Assembly (NCBI GenBank): GCA_017882285.1
Contig: JADGPS010000001.1
Coordinates: 86,984-150,983 of the forward strand
Direction of reading: 5' to 3'
DNA length: 64,000 bases
From: Paludibacter sp.
Lineage (GTDB): Bacteria; Bacteroidota; Bacteroidia; Bacteroidales; Paludibacteraceae
The notes below the pieces were generated by a model, which had not been told where the DNA came from, searched no databases, and worked only from the letters and a program-made list of their open reading frames with translations. The position numbers and the translations under genes are program-made. Positions 17,827 to 27,927 of this stretch are shown here, piece by piece. Numbering within the stretch: position 1 is the first letter of the stretch; every line of letters begins with the position of its first letter.

Positions 17827-20541
17827 TTAATACCAGGTAACGTTCGTTGTGCCATAACCGCTTTGTTTGTCGTATTTCAAATCCTTAAGCATACTGGAGT
17901 TCACCCCGATACGAAATGTGTACGATTTAAATAGTCCGAAAGGAACTATACTTCCCGACATGGTCCAACAATGCAAGTTTCTGGTAACGTTTACATTGGT
18001 GTAAGTAAATTGATTTGCTTTAAAATCATAGGAAGTGCTTGCAGAAATATTCCAATTTTTTGTTAATGAAATATGACCCGAAACACTTAAATTATGAGTA
18101 AAGCCCATTTTGTATTCCCGCCTTACTGTGTCTGGTATATTAGTACTCCCATAATTTATCGAATAATTAACACTTATATCCCATGGAATTGTAACTTTCT
18201 GATATCCATCTGCATCATTACTGGTTTTTTGATCTTTATTCAGATCATCCTTGCTGGGCAAATTGGTTGAATTTGAATTGTCTTTTGATGTATTTTTTTG
18301 ATCTGGATTGGTATTGCTTTTTGCAGATGATTTTTTCTTAAAGGTATCATTGTTAAATGTATAGCTATACGATGTACTCGTTCCCATGAAAAGTGGAAAG
18401 CCACCATGTTCCCAACGCAATTTATTAATCCTGACCAGAGATTTTCGATCGCTGCTTAAAGTATTCATGTAAGGATCAAAAGAGCCGTTTAAACTCAAGG
18501 TATAATTTTTACCTAATTTTATACGAAGATTTGTACTGAAAACAGACCATTGCATAGAGTCTACTGCCATATTATAGGAACCATTTACGGCAAAATTATC
18601 AATTAAACTGATTATATTGAATGGTTTTGTACCCGTTGTGTCTTTATCGTTTCGTACTTTCATTTCAACATTATTACTTAATGAAAAATTAATATTCCCT
18701 TGTTTTACCTTATTGGGAAAGTCGTTTAAGTAATGAGAGTATTGAACCTCTTCATCATGATAAACTAAAGGATTAGTTTTATCCACAATCGATTGTGTGT
18801 AAGTTCCATAAAATCCCCACATCGAATCTCCAAAATTTGGCATATAGCTGAATCCGACAGTTGGTGTTAAAACGTGGCGAATTCGATCAATTTTATCACC
18901 GAAAATGGATCGTATAGGTATAAAGAATCCGTAAAGTTTGGTGGATGCCGACACACCCATATTAAAATCGTAAACCCGGTTGAACCCTGAAACTGTATCT
19001 GTTTTTTCTTTTTGTCTTGTATTGTCCCAGGTCTTATTTACCGATTGGAGATACCAACGTTCAGAGTAATTAATTGTTGGAGAAATATTTATGTATTTAA
19101 ATAAATCGAAAGTTGCACTAATTGGAATGTTATGTTTCATGCTGTTTCTCCAATCACGCGCAAAAGACGAAGTCAATAATTTATTTTCTTTGGTATCAAT
19201 ACTATTTTCTAATGTCCCTGAGTATGACATGGAGATTTTTTCGTACCATCGCTCTTTCCCAACTGCATTTTTTCGTTTAAAAGGAAAAATTCTGCTCATT
19301 GAAATATTGATGTTTGGAAGTGTCAAGCTAATGGTCGAATCTTTTGTACGTTGGTTAATCAGCATACTTCCCGAAATGTTGAACGGACTGTCCGGAAAAC
19401 GTTGTGTAAATGAGACACTTGAACTTTTAGTGTTTTCTGAGTTTAAATTCGGGTTATAATAACTGTCAATATTACTACGGTTGTATCCACTTGTTGAAAA
19501 ATTAACGCTCGACGAAAAATTGAAAAACGGATTTGCTTTAGTGTCTTGTGAATGCGACCACCTGATACTCATATTGGTGGATTTGCTATAGTCGGGCAAA
19601 TCTTTTTCACCTATCACATCTTCTCGGTAACTAACACTAAGATTCCCTCTATATTTATAGCGTTTGAGGTATGTGGAAGTGGCTGTAACAGCCCAAGTTC
19701 CTTTGGTGTAAACGTCACCGCGCAATTCCAATTCGGCGTAATCATTTATTGCAAAATAATAACCGCCATTCGTTAACCCAAAACCACGAGTCAGTTCATC
19801 CTGAAAAGTTGGCATTAAAATTCCAGAAGAATATTTATCGGTAAATGGGAAGAATCCAAATGGAACGGCAATTGGCAATGGAACATCTTCGATGACAAGA
19901 TAAGCAGGTCCTGTAACAATATAACTTCCAGGTTTCACCTTAGCTCTTGTCAAATCAAGGTAAAAATCGGGATGTTCATGATTATCGCAAGTAGTATATT
20001 TTCCACCGGTCATACAAAGGATATCATTGCTTGTTTTTTTCGTTTTGTCACTGATTACATAACCTTCACCCTGCTTGGTTAGACCTTGACGAATATATCC
20101 TTTTTTTGTTTTTAAATTGTAGGTAAGTTCTTTGGAATTATATTCTGTTTTATTTTCAGAAAAAACAGGTTCTCCGATTTTTTTGCCTAAGCTGTCGATT
20201 TTACCTTTGGCAAAAACCGTGCTGCTATCCATTTTTATGCGAACAAATTCAGCTTTTAAATTGATATTCTTATACTTAATGTCAGATTTTCCGTAAAGGA
20301 TACCCGTTCCATTACCCAAAAAAACGACTGAATCCTGAGCACTGTAAACTATTTCGGCATCAATTAGATTTGAATTTTTCGTAGCAGAAGCTACAATTGA
20401 ATCATTTTTTTGCAATAAAGTATCTTTTTTTGAAGATGTACCTTTAGATTGGCTGAACCCACAAAAAGGTAAAGCGAACCATAAAAATAAAGGCAAGAAC
20501 AAAAATGCTTTGCTGAAATATAATCGGTTACAGATTTGCAT
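17827..20541 (-). CDS. lptD: LPS-assembly protein LptD-like outer-membrane protein
   Basis: 904 aa; IKYKNINLKAEFVRIKMDSSTVFAKGKIDSLGKKIGEPVFSENKTEYNSKELTYNLKTKKGYI (OstA-like) followed by a long beta-barrel region. Confidence 0.85.
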   Translation of the reverse strand: MQICNRLYFSKAFLFLPLFLWFALPFCGFSQSKGTSSKKDTLLQKNDSIVASATKNSNLIDAEIVYSAQDSVVFLGNGTGILYGKSDIKYKNINLKAEFVRIKMDSSTVFAKGKIDSLGKKIGEPVFSENKTEYNSKELTYNLKTKKGYIRQGLTKQGEGYVISDKTKKTSNDILCMTGGKYTTCDNHEHPDFYLDLTRAKVKPGSYIVTGPAYLVIEDVPLPIAVPFGFFPFTDKYSSGILMPTFQDELTRGFGLTNGGYYFAINDYAELELRGDVYTKGTWAVTATSTYLKRYKYRGNLSVSYREDVIGEKDLPDYSKSTNMSIRWSHSQDTKANPFFNFSSSVNFSTSGYNRSNIDSYYNPNLNSENTKSSSVSFTQRFPDSPFNISGSMLINQRTKDSTISLTLPNINISMSRIFPFKRKNAVGKERWYEKISMSYSGTLENSIDTKENKLLTSSFARDWRNSMKHNIPISATFDLFKYINISPTINYSERWYLQSVNKTWDNTRQKEKTDTVSGFNRVYDFNMGVSASTKLYGFFIPIRSIFGDKIDRIRHVLTPTVGFSYMPNFGDSMWGFYGTYTQSIVDKTNPLVYHDEEVQYSHYLNDFPNKVKQGNINFSLSNNVEMKVRNDKDTTGTKPFNIISLIDNFAVNGSYNMAVDSMQWSVFSTNLRIKLGKNYTLSLNGSFDPYMNTLSSDRKSLVRINKLRWEHGGFPLFMGTSTSYSYTFNNDTFKKKSSAKSNTNPDQKNTSKDNSNSTNLPSKDDLNKDQKTSNDADGYQKVTIPWDISVNYSINYGSTNIPDTVRREYKMGFTHNLSVSGHISLTKNWNISASTSYDFKANQFTYTNVNVTRNLHCWTMSGSIVPFGLFKSYTFRIGVNSSMLKDLKYDKQSGYGTTNVTWY

Positions 20542-20677
20542 CCGTTTGGTTTCTGGATTTCTAAATTAGGATGCAAATTTAATGAAAAAAAGGTAGTCTC
20601 ATTTAGTTATATCTTTTTTTTATGAATAATTTGAAAATTTACTCCATTCTTTCGCATTAGAAATTAGATAAAAACAT

Positions 20678-20685
20678 TACTTTTG
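20678..20685 (+). promoter_or_regulatory. Bacteroidetes-type -7 element (TACTTTTG)
   Basis: TACTTTTGCAC about 45 bp upstream of the amidase start; matches TAnnTTTG. Confidence 0.5.
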
Positions 20686-20729
20686 CACAAATAAAACAAA
20701 CCGATTCCTTTTCTTTCAATGGAATTTAT

Positions 20730-21986
20730 ATGCGATTAATAAAAAAGTATTTTGCTGTTTTTCAGTACTATATTTTAGTACTGGGAATTTGTGTCTCTTT
20801 ATCTGCCAATGCTCAGGATGTCAGATTTACTGTAGTTCTTGATGCCGGACATGGAGGTCATGATCCGGGTGCAATGGGTGATATTATGCGCGAAAAGGAT
20901 ATAAATCTATCCATAACGCTTGATTTGGGAACGATAATTGAACAAAATTTTAAAGATGTTAAGGTTGTTTACACCCGTAAAACAGATAAATACCTGACTT
21001 TGCAGGAACGAGCTGATGTAGTAAATAATCATCATGCAGATTTATTCATTTGTATTCATACTAATGCTGCACCTAGTCCTTCGGCTTATGGTGCCGAAAC
21101 TTTTACGCTCGGTCTTGCCAAAACAAAAGCTAATCTGGATGTGGCTATGCGTGAAAACTCAGTTATTACACTCGAAGAAAATTATAAAACCAAGTATCAT
21201 GGATTTGATCCAAATTCTGTCGATTCGTATATAATGTTCGAATTTATGCAGGATAAATATATTGATAGAAGTATTGATTTTGCTTCAATTATTCAAAAAC
21301 AATTCCTTAGTTATTGTAACCGTTCCGATCGTGGTGTTCGTCAGGCTGGGTTTTGGGTTTTACACCGTTCCGCATGTCCAAGTGTATTGGTCGAATTAGG
21401 ATTTATATCCAACCCTACAGAAGAACGTTATTTATCATCAGATCAGGGACAAAAAGAAATGGCAACGGCAATTTTCAATGCTTTCGTAGATTATAAAAGA
21501 GCTCATGATAAAAGATCAGGTCTTCAGACTTCGAATGTAACAAAAATAGACCAAAAGGTTAAAGTTGAAGAACATAAGCAACTTCAGGTTGCAAGAGCTG
21601 CTGAAGAAACGCCTAAAAAACTTGTTGTTAATACACAACAAAATCGTGTTACTGATACAGTTATAAAAATTATTTCAACAAAACAAACGCCGGTAATTGT
21701 AACTGTGACAGAGAGTAAGATAGTTCAGTCACCAATATTTAAAGTACAGCTTTTTGCTTCGAAAAAAAATGTTAAACCGAATGCCCCCGATTTTAAAGGA
21801 ATTAAAAATGTTGATTATTTTATAGAAAAAGGATTGAATAAATACACGATAGGTGCCGAAACTGACTATCAGAAAATTGAAAATATTAGAAATAAAATAC
21901 TTTCGAAATTTCCCAATGCTTTTATAATCGCGTTTGTTGGCGACCAGAAAATCTCAGCAAAAGAAGCATTAAAAACAATAAAATGA
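20730..21986 (+). CDS. N-acetylmuramoyl-L-alanine amidase (Amidase_3) with C-terminal SPOR-like region
   Basis: 418 aa; FTVVLDAGHGGHDPGAMG, FICIHTNAAPS, VELGFISNPTEE; C-terminal FKVQLFASKK...FIAFVGDQKI. Confidence 0.92.
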   Translation: MRLIKKYFAVFQYYILVLGICVSLSANAQDVRFTVVLDAGHGGHDPGAMGDIMREKDINLSITLDLGTIIEQNFKDVKVVYTRKTDKYLTLQERADVVNNHHADLFICIHTNAAPSPSAYGAETFTLGLAKTKANLDVAMRENSVITLEENYKTKYHGFDPNSVDSYIMFEFMQDKYIDRSIDFASIIQKQFLSYCNRSDRGVRQAGFWVLHRSACPSVLVELGFISNPTEERYLSSDQGQKEMATAIFNAFVDYKRAHDKRSGLQTSNVTKIDQKVKVEEHKQLQVARAAEETPKKLVVNTQQNRVTDTVIKIISTKQTPVIVTVTESKIVQSPIFKVQLFASKKNVKPNAPDFKGIKNVDYFIEKGLNKYTIGAETDYQKIENIRNKILSKFPNAFIIAFVGDQKISAKEALKTIK

Positions 21987-22032
21987 TGGATATATTTTTT
22001 ATAGAATCTTTATTATCAATATAATAATCAGA

Positions 22033-22944
22033 ATGAAAAGAAACTATTTCACGCGCGAAGTTAAGGTTGGACTAATGGCTATAGTTGCTATTTTTGTCTT
22101 ATATTTTGGATTGAATTTCTTGAAAGGAATTGATATATTTTCACCGGTAAGTTACTATTACGGTCGTTATGAAAATATTGGGGGATTGGTCCCATCGAGT
22201 CCGGTTTATATCAAGGGCTTTAAAGTTGGTCAAGTAGAAAAAGTCGTTTATGATTTTTCTAAAAAGGAGTCGTTTGTTATAAAAATATCCGTTTCTAAAG
22301 AAATAAAACTTCCCAAGGGAACAAAAATTGAATTATACGACGATGGTTTGATGGGCGGAAAAGCGATTCAGCTCATATTTGAACCGATTATTGCTTCTCA
22401 AATTATGCATCAACCCGGCGACACCATCGAGTCGAAAGTTGGTATAGGACTAATGGCTCAGCTTTCGGGCGATTTAATGCCTAAAATTGAGGGTATTTCC
22501 ACTCAGGCTGATTCGCTTATTCGTTCGGTTCGCGTGTTAGTAGAAAATAAAAACCTTAACAAAAGTTTAGCTTCAATTGAACATAGTACTGCCGATTTGG
22601 CGGTCAGCTCTTCGCAGTTAAAGAAAATGATGAATAACGATGTCCCTCGAATTCTAGGGGATGTAAATGTTCTTACTTCCGATTTCAAGCTGATTAGTGG
22701 GAACCTGAAGAAAATCGATTATGCTGCTACATTTGCGAGCATTAATCATACCATTGCTAACCTGAATCTGATTACAGATAAGATGAACAGTTCAGAGGGG
22801 ACAATTGGTATGCTTTTGAATAATAAAGAATTGTATATCAACTTGTCGAATACTGCTGCGAATTCTGATAAATTACTAATTGATTTGCAGAAGAATCCTA
22901 AACGATATGTACAATTTTCACTTTTTGGAAGTAAAACAAATTAA
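22033..22944 (+). CDS. MlaD/MCE-family membrane-anchored protein
   Basis: 303 aa; N-terminal TM then NIGGLVPSSPVYIKGFKVGQVEKV...ELYDDGLMGGKAIQL MCE motif. Confidence 0.9.
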   Translation: MKRNYFTREVKVGLMAIVAIFVLYFGLNFLKGIDIFSPVSYYYGRYENIGGLVPSSPVYIKGFKVGQVEKVVYDFSKKESFVIKISVSKEIKLPKGTKIELYDDGLMGGKAIQLIFEPIIASQIMHQPGDTIESKVGIGLMAQLSGDLMPKIEGISTQADSLIRSVRVLVENKNLNKSLASIEHSTADLAVSSSQLKKMMNNDVPRILGDVNVLTSDFKLISGNLKKIDYAATFASINHTIANLNLITDKMNSSEGTIGMLLNNKELYINLSNTAANSDKLLIDLQKNPKRYVQFSLFGSKTN

Positions 22945-23013
22945 CGATATTATTTATATCGATTCTAAATAGTAAATTGATATAAAAATAATTTCATTTA
23001 ATAATTTTCACAG

Positions 23014-23050
23014 CCGAAACCTTTTGAAAACAAGAGTTTCGGTTTTTTTT
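23014..23050 (+). terminator. rho-independent terminator
   Basis: CCGAAAC...GTTTCGG followed by a T run. Confidence 0.75.
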
Positions 23051-23340
23051 TCTTAGATAATTCCAATATTGCTTTCAAACTGTCAATAGCTTTAAAATCA
23101 ATGATATTGCAAAATTATTTCATATAATTATCTGTAAGTCAACGCATAAACTTAAAGCTCTGATATTAAAAATATTGAAATCTTAAAATATATGCAAAAA
23201 AATAATTGATTTTTTTATATCAGAAAAGTTTTGGAATTTTGTATGGCTGAAAAGAACCTCTTAAAAAGTGTTTAATTAATGCCCTTCTTTTATTTATTGT
23301 CATTACTAACCAAATCTATTTTTTTTGAAATTATCAAACA

Positions 23341-24732
23341 ATGTCGAATAATCACGATCAATTATGGAACCGCTGTCTGAACGTTATAAAAGACAATATC
23401 AGCGAAGCGTCATTTAATACCTGGTTTGCTCCAATAGTTTCTCTAAAATACGAAAATAACATATTTGTATTGCAGGTTCCCAGCCAATTTTTCGTTGAAT
23501 ACATCGAGGAGAAATACATTGATTTGTTAAGAAAGACTCTATATCGTGAAGTGGGAGTTGGAACACGACTTGAATATCGCGTAATGATTGATAGGTCGAA
23601 CGGAAAAGGTACTCAAATTCCAAGTAACGGCGAACAATCGAAAACAAAGTCAATCTCGTATGCCTCAAATTACATTAGCCCGTATAATAAACCTCAATTG
23701 CCCGAAATTGATCCACAATTGAATCCCGCTTATAATTTTAATAATCTGATTGAGGGAAATAGCAATAAATTGGCTCGTACAGCCGGTATCAGCATTGGGA
23801 ATGAACCCGGTAAAAATATTTTTAATCCCTTATTCATTTATGGTCAGTCGGGGGTAGGCAAAACTCATTTAGCAAATGCTATTGGTGTACTAACGAAACA
23901 ATTACATCCTGAAAAACGCGTGTTGTATGTTTCTGCCAATACTTTCCAAATACAATATACTGATGCTGTACGAAGTAATACGCAAAATGATTTTTTGAAT
24001 TTCTATCAAACTATTGACGTATTGATAGTAGATGACATACATGATTTTGCGGGGAAAACCGGTACACAAAATACCTTTTTCCATATTTTTAATCACTTAC
24101 ATCAAAGCGGAAAACAATTGATTTTAACGTCTGATAAATCTCCAATCGTTATTGTTGGATTAGAACAGCGTTTGCTTACCCGTTTCAAATGGGGTTTGTC
24201 AGCCGAAATCGAAAAACCGGATTTTGATTTACGTAAATCCATACTTCAAAGTAAAATCTACCGTGATGGGTTGGAAATTTCTGAAGAAGTTATAAATTTT
24301 ATAGCAGAACATGTTGTTGATAATGTTCGAGATTTAGAAGGAGTTCTCGTGTCACTTCTTGCTCATTCAACCCTGGCAAATATGCCTATTGATGTTACGT
24401 TAGCTGAAAAAATAATCAGCCGAATTGTAAATATAACACGTAAAGTGAATACTGTTGAAAGAATTCGCGATGTTGTTTGTGAGTATTTTTCACTCACGGT
24501 TGATGCAATTTCAACCAAAAGCAGAAAACGCGAAGTAGTTCAGGCTCGTCAGATTGCCATGTATTTATCAAAACAGTTGACAAAAAGTTCATTGTCGTCA
24601 ATTGGAAATACAATAGGTCAACGAGATCATACAACTGTATTGCATGCCTGTAAAATTGTTAACGATTTAATGGATTGCGATAAGAATTTCCGATCTAGTG
24701 TACGGGAAATTGAAGAAAAGCTCAAGATATAA
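23341..24732 (+). CDS. dnaA: chromosomal replication initiator protein DnaA
   Basis: 463 aa; NPLFIYGQSGVGKTHLANAIG Walker A, DVLIVDDIHDF Walker B, C-terminal IGQRDHTTVLHACK DnaA signature. Confidence 0.98.
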   Translation: MSNNHDQLWNRCLNVIKDNISEASFNTWFAPIVSLKYENNIFVLQVPSQFFVEYIEEKYIDLLRKTLYREVGVGTRLEYRVMIDRSNGKGTQIPSNGEQSKTKSISYASNYISPYNKPQLPEIDPQLNPAYNFNNLIEGNSNKLARTAGISIGNEPGKNIFNPLFIYGQSGVGKTHLANAIGVLTKQLHPEKRVLYVSANTFQIQYTDAVRSNTQNDFLNFYQTIDVLIVDDIHDFAGKTGTQNTFFHIFNHLHQSGKQLILTSDKSPIVIVGLEQRLLTRFKWGLSAEIEKPDFDLRKSILQSKIYRDGLEISEEVINFIAEHVVDNVRDLEGVLVSLLAHSTLANMPIDVTLAEKIISRIVNITRKVNTVERIRDVVCEYFSLTVDAISTKSRKREVVQARQIAMYLSKQLTKSSLSSIGNTIGQRDHTTVLHACKIVNDLMDCDKNFRSSVREIEEKLKI

Positions 24733-24977
24733 TAACATTTTGAAAATTAAAAGATTTGAAGAAAGCTGCATGAGAATTGCGGTTTTTTTTATGTAAAAAA
24801 CTCTTTGACCAAAATTTTTTCCAATTATTTAATAAAGTAAAATAAGTAGAAGTAAATCAGCGAGATGGATTGTTTTGTTGAAGATATAATTGCTTATTAT
24901 GCTGAAATTTGTTTAATCAAATTCGATATCAATAAAAAAAATGTTGTATTTTTACAACCGAAATAAAAAAGACAGAC

Positions 24978-25535
24978 ATGGTTTATAAATTCACAATACT
25001 ATCCGATGAGATAGATAATTTTGTAAGGGTAATTGCAATAGATCCAGAGGCAACTTTCTTCGACTTGCACAACTCAATTCTTGATTCGGTGAATTTTGAG
25101 AAGAATCAGATGACATCATTTTTTTTGTGTTCTGACGATTGGGAAAAAGGGCAAGAAGTTACTTTGGTTGAAATGGAATCGAGTTCGGAATACGATAATC
25201 TCGTAATGGATAGAACAAAACTGGAAGATTTAATATCTGATGAAAACCAAAAATTACTCTATGTGTTTGATATAATGTCAGATAGAGCGTTTTTCATGGA
25301 GTTAACTGAAATTGTTCCGAGAAAAAATCAGGATAAACCGATTTGTGTTAGGTCTGAAGGAAATCCACCGGAGCAAATAAAGGCTGACGAAGGATTATCG
25401 GTAACTCCAAAAACTAATTTGGACGAAAATTTCTACGGTGACGAAGATTATGAATTGGATGAGCTTGACAAAGAAGGATTTGGTGAAATGAATTTTGATG
25501 ACAGCAGTTTGTTTTCTGAAGATCCGAAATTTTGA
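24978..25535 (+). CDS. plasmid pRiA4b ORF-3-like family protein
   Basis: 185 aa; VYKFTILSDEIDNFVRVIAIDPEATFFDLHNSILDSVNFEKNQMTSFFLCSDDWEKGQEVTL resembles the pRiA4b ORF-3 family. Confidence 0.75.
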   Translation: MVYKFTILSDEIDNFVRVIAIDPEATFFDLHNSILDSVNFEKNQMTSFFLCSDDWEKGQEVTLVEMESSSEYDNLVMDRTKLEDLISDENQKLLYVFDIMSDRAFFMELTEIVPRKNQDKPICVRSEGNPPEQIKADEGLSVTPKTNLDENFYGDEDYELDELDKEGFGEMNFDDSSLFSEDPKF

Positions 25536-25625
25536 TTTAGTTACGAGTTTGAATATCTTGTTTTTCAGTTATAAGTCTGCGATATATATTCTGATTTAAA
25601 TTCACAATTTATAAATTATTTCCTA

Positions 25626-25661
25626 AAACAGAAAATAAAACTTGTTATTTTCTGTTTTTTT
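25626..25661 (+). terminator. hairpin terminator
   Basis: AAACAGAAAATAA-aacttg-TTATTTTCTGTTTTTTT. Confidence 0.65.
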
Positions 25662-25705
25662 ATTTAGTGCTAACTTATTCCCTTTTCAATCCATATTATC
25701 GAAAA

Positions 25706-26662
25706 ATGCAAAATACCGATAATTGTCAACCACCAAATGCCAACTGTCAACTAAATAAGACTTTGCTTGTCATTTTAGGGCCTACCGGAGTTGGAAAAAC
25801 CAATATCAGTTTGCGACTTGCAGAACATTTTGGTTGTCTGATTGTTTCGTCGGATTCAAGACAATTCTACAGGGAATTGAAGATTGGAACAGCTGCACCA
25901 ACTGATGAGCAATTAAGTAGGGTAACGCATTATTTTATTGGTTCACATTCTATTTTTGATGAATACAATGCCGGACAATACGAGCAAGATGTTATTGAAT
26001 TGTTAGATAAGCTATTTAAAAAACATGATGTTGTGATGCTGGTTGGTGGGTCGATGATGTATATCGATGCGATTTGTAACGGCATGGATGATATTCCGAC
26101 AGTAGACAATGAAACTCGTATTTTTTGGCAAAAACAATTTGCTGATTTTGGATTGGAGTTTATTCAAAACAAACTAAAACAGCTTGATCCAAAGCACTTT
26201 GACGAAGTTGATTTACAGAATCCTAAAAGGATTATTCATGCACTCGAAATTTGTAGTATGATCGGAAAACCCTATTCTCAACTAAGAACCGGACAACGCA
26301 AAACTCGCCCTTTTAATATTTTGAAAATCGGTTTAAACCGACAACGACAGGAACTCTACTACCGAATCAATGCCCGAGTGGATGAAATGATAGAGAAAGG
26401 TTTGCTCGAAGAAGCAACACGGTTTTATGAATACCGACATTTGAATACGTTGAATACAGTTGGATACAAAGAACTTTACGAATATATCGATGGAAACTGG
26501 ACGTTGGACTTTGCGGTCAATATGATTAAGCAAGATTCGCGTCATTATGCCAAGCGTCAACTGACTTGGTTTAATCGGGATAAAGAAATTAAGTGGTTTT
26601 ATCCGGAAAAGGAAGATAGGATTTTGGAATTTGTAAATAAAAGCATAAAAGAGTTTTCTTAA
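25706..26662 (+). CDS. miaA: tRNA dimethylallyltransferase
   Basis: ORF 25667..26662; ATG at 25706 likely; [58 protein letters not shown]. Confidence 0.95.
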   Translation: MQNTDNCQPPNANCQLNKTLLVILGPTGVGKTNISLRLAEHFGCLIVSSDSRQFYRELKIGTAAPTDEQLSRVTHYFIGSHSIFDEYNAGQYEQDVIELLDKLFKKHDVVMLVGGSMMYIDAICNGMDDIPTVDNETRIFWQKQFADFGLEFIQNKLKQLDPKHFDEVDLQNPKRIIHALEICSMIGKPYSQLRTGQRKTRPFNILKIGLNRQRQELYYRINARVDEMIEKGLLEEATRFYEYRHLNTLNTVGYKELYEYIDGNWTLDFAVNMIKQDSRHYAKRQLTWFNRDKEIKWFYPEKEDRILEFVNKSIKEFS

Positions 26663-27096
26663 CCATGTAATATTACCGGCAAGGAGAAAAAGATAAGTAA
26701 AAATCCTACTTCGTTTACATATTATCTGAAATCTATTGTTGGTACATTGCTTTCCAAGTATTTACGCCTTCTTCTACTTCGAGATAAATTTACCACCACT
26801 TCTTGACAAAATTATCAACTATTTTTTGCCATATTAAATCAATTTTAAATACGGATTTCACAAACGATACCGTTAAAGCTATTAAATGAATAAGTGTTAT
26901 TTCTTTTTTTTTCAAAAAAACAATATTTAACGTTTTGTATTCTTTCTCTTCATAAACAATCTACGTGATTGATATACATGATTTTAACCATATATTATTT
27001 ATGATTTTTTATTTCAAAAACAATAAAAAGCACAGTTAATAAATAATATTTTTAAAAAAAATATTTTTGATAGTTGGATTTTGAACTTTTTTACTG

Positions 27097-27104
27097 TACT
27101 TTTG
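27097..27104 (+). promoter_or_regulatory. Bacteroidetes-type promoter (-33 TTG at 27074-27076, -7 TACTTTTG)
   Basis: TTG-N20-TACTTTTG about 80 bp upstream of the 27187 ORF. Confidence 0.5.
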
Positions 27105-27186
27105 TTAATTCATTATCAACGAATATTTAAAAAGACAAGAAATAATGTATGTTCACTATATCTATTAATTCTTAAAATTCAAAAAA

Positions 27187-27531
27187 ATGGAAAACGAAAA
27201 CAAAATTCTCGACAAGTTATTGAAAGTGCCAATTTATACGGTTGGAGCTTTTACAATTGATGTTCAGAAACGACTTCTTACCATTAAGGGAGATTCGAAA
27301 AAACTGACTAACAAAGAATTACATTTGCTAATTATGTTATCTGCTAATACAAATGTTTTGTTAGAACGTAAATATTTGTTGGAATCAATCTGGGAAGAAA
27401 ACAACTATTTCAATGGCAGAAGCATGGATGTTTATCTTTGCAAACTGCGCAAATTATTAAGTGCTGATCCAAGACTTAATATTGTTAATATTCATGGCAA
27501 AGGATATAAATTAATTGCTCCAGCAAATTAA
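27187..27531 (+). CDS. stand-alone OmpR/PhoB-type winged-helix DNA-binding protein
   Basis: 114 aa; LTNKELHLLIMLSANTNVLLERKYLLESIWEENNYFNGRSMDVYLCKLRKLLSADPRLNIVNIHGKGYKLI = Trans_reg_C fold; no receiver domain. Confidence 0.88.
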   Translation: MENENKILDKLLKVPIYTVGAFTIDVQKRLLTIKGDSKKLTNKELHLLIMLSANTNVLLERKYLLESIWEENNYFNGRSMDVYLCKLRKLLSADPRLNIVNIHGKGYKLIAPAN

Positions 27532-27704
27532 TGTAAAGCATTTGACAAATAGGCTCAAGAAAAGGGATGTAAGAAATTATATCTCTTTTCTTTATCTTTG
27601 CAAATGGTTGGATGACAATCAATTTAATTTTATTGATAACTACTGAATGGTTAAATATTCTTGATTGTTTTGCTAATCAAAATGGAATCCGTACTTTTGT
27701 AACA

Positions 27705-27795
27705 TAAAAAAATGTGGAGAGATTTGGACTGCTTGCAACCACAGAAAAAAAATGCTAAACCGCAAACCCTTTCTGCCCTTAATAAAGTCCTCTAA
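27705..27795 (+). ncRNA. probable SAM-I-type (S-box-like) riboswitch in the metK leader
   Basis: gtggagagatttggactgcttGCAACCacagaaaaaaaatGCTAAAccgcaaacc matches by eye the conserved GCAACC...(G/T)GCTAAA core of S-box RNAs; lies about 130-220 bp upstream of metK. Confidence 0.65.
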
Positions 27796-27873
27796 AAAAT
27801 ACTTCCCGTTTTTTTGCATAGCAATCAACATTAACTTGTAAATTATTAAATCAATCATTTTGCAATACTATTA

Positions 27874-27892
27874 TTCGTTCGGTATGAACGAA
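27874..27892. promoter_or_regulatory. hairpin/inverted repeat in metK 5' UTR
   Basis: TTCGTTC-GGTAT-GAACGAA, perfect 7-bp arms, 36 bp before the metK ATG. Confidence 0.5.
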
Positions 27893-27927
27893 ATTGGGAA
27901 TTGTAAATGTTTAAATTGTAAATCAAA

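Noticed and set aside
22945-23340. oriC upstream of dnaA
   Set aside because: AT-rich, but no convincing cluster of DnaA boxes by eye; TTATCCACA matches seen elsewhere (e.g. near 4794, 18778) are inside genes.
24978-25535. pRiA4b ORF-3-like gene as evidence of a mobile element
   Set aside because: Family name is historical; no transposase, inverted repeats or plasmid genes nearby, and it sits between housekeeping genes.
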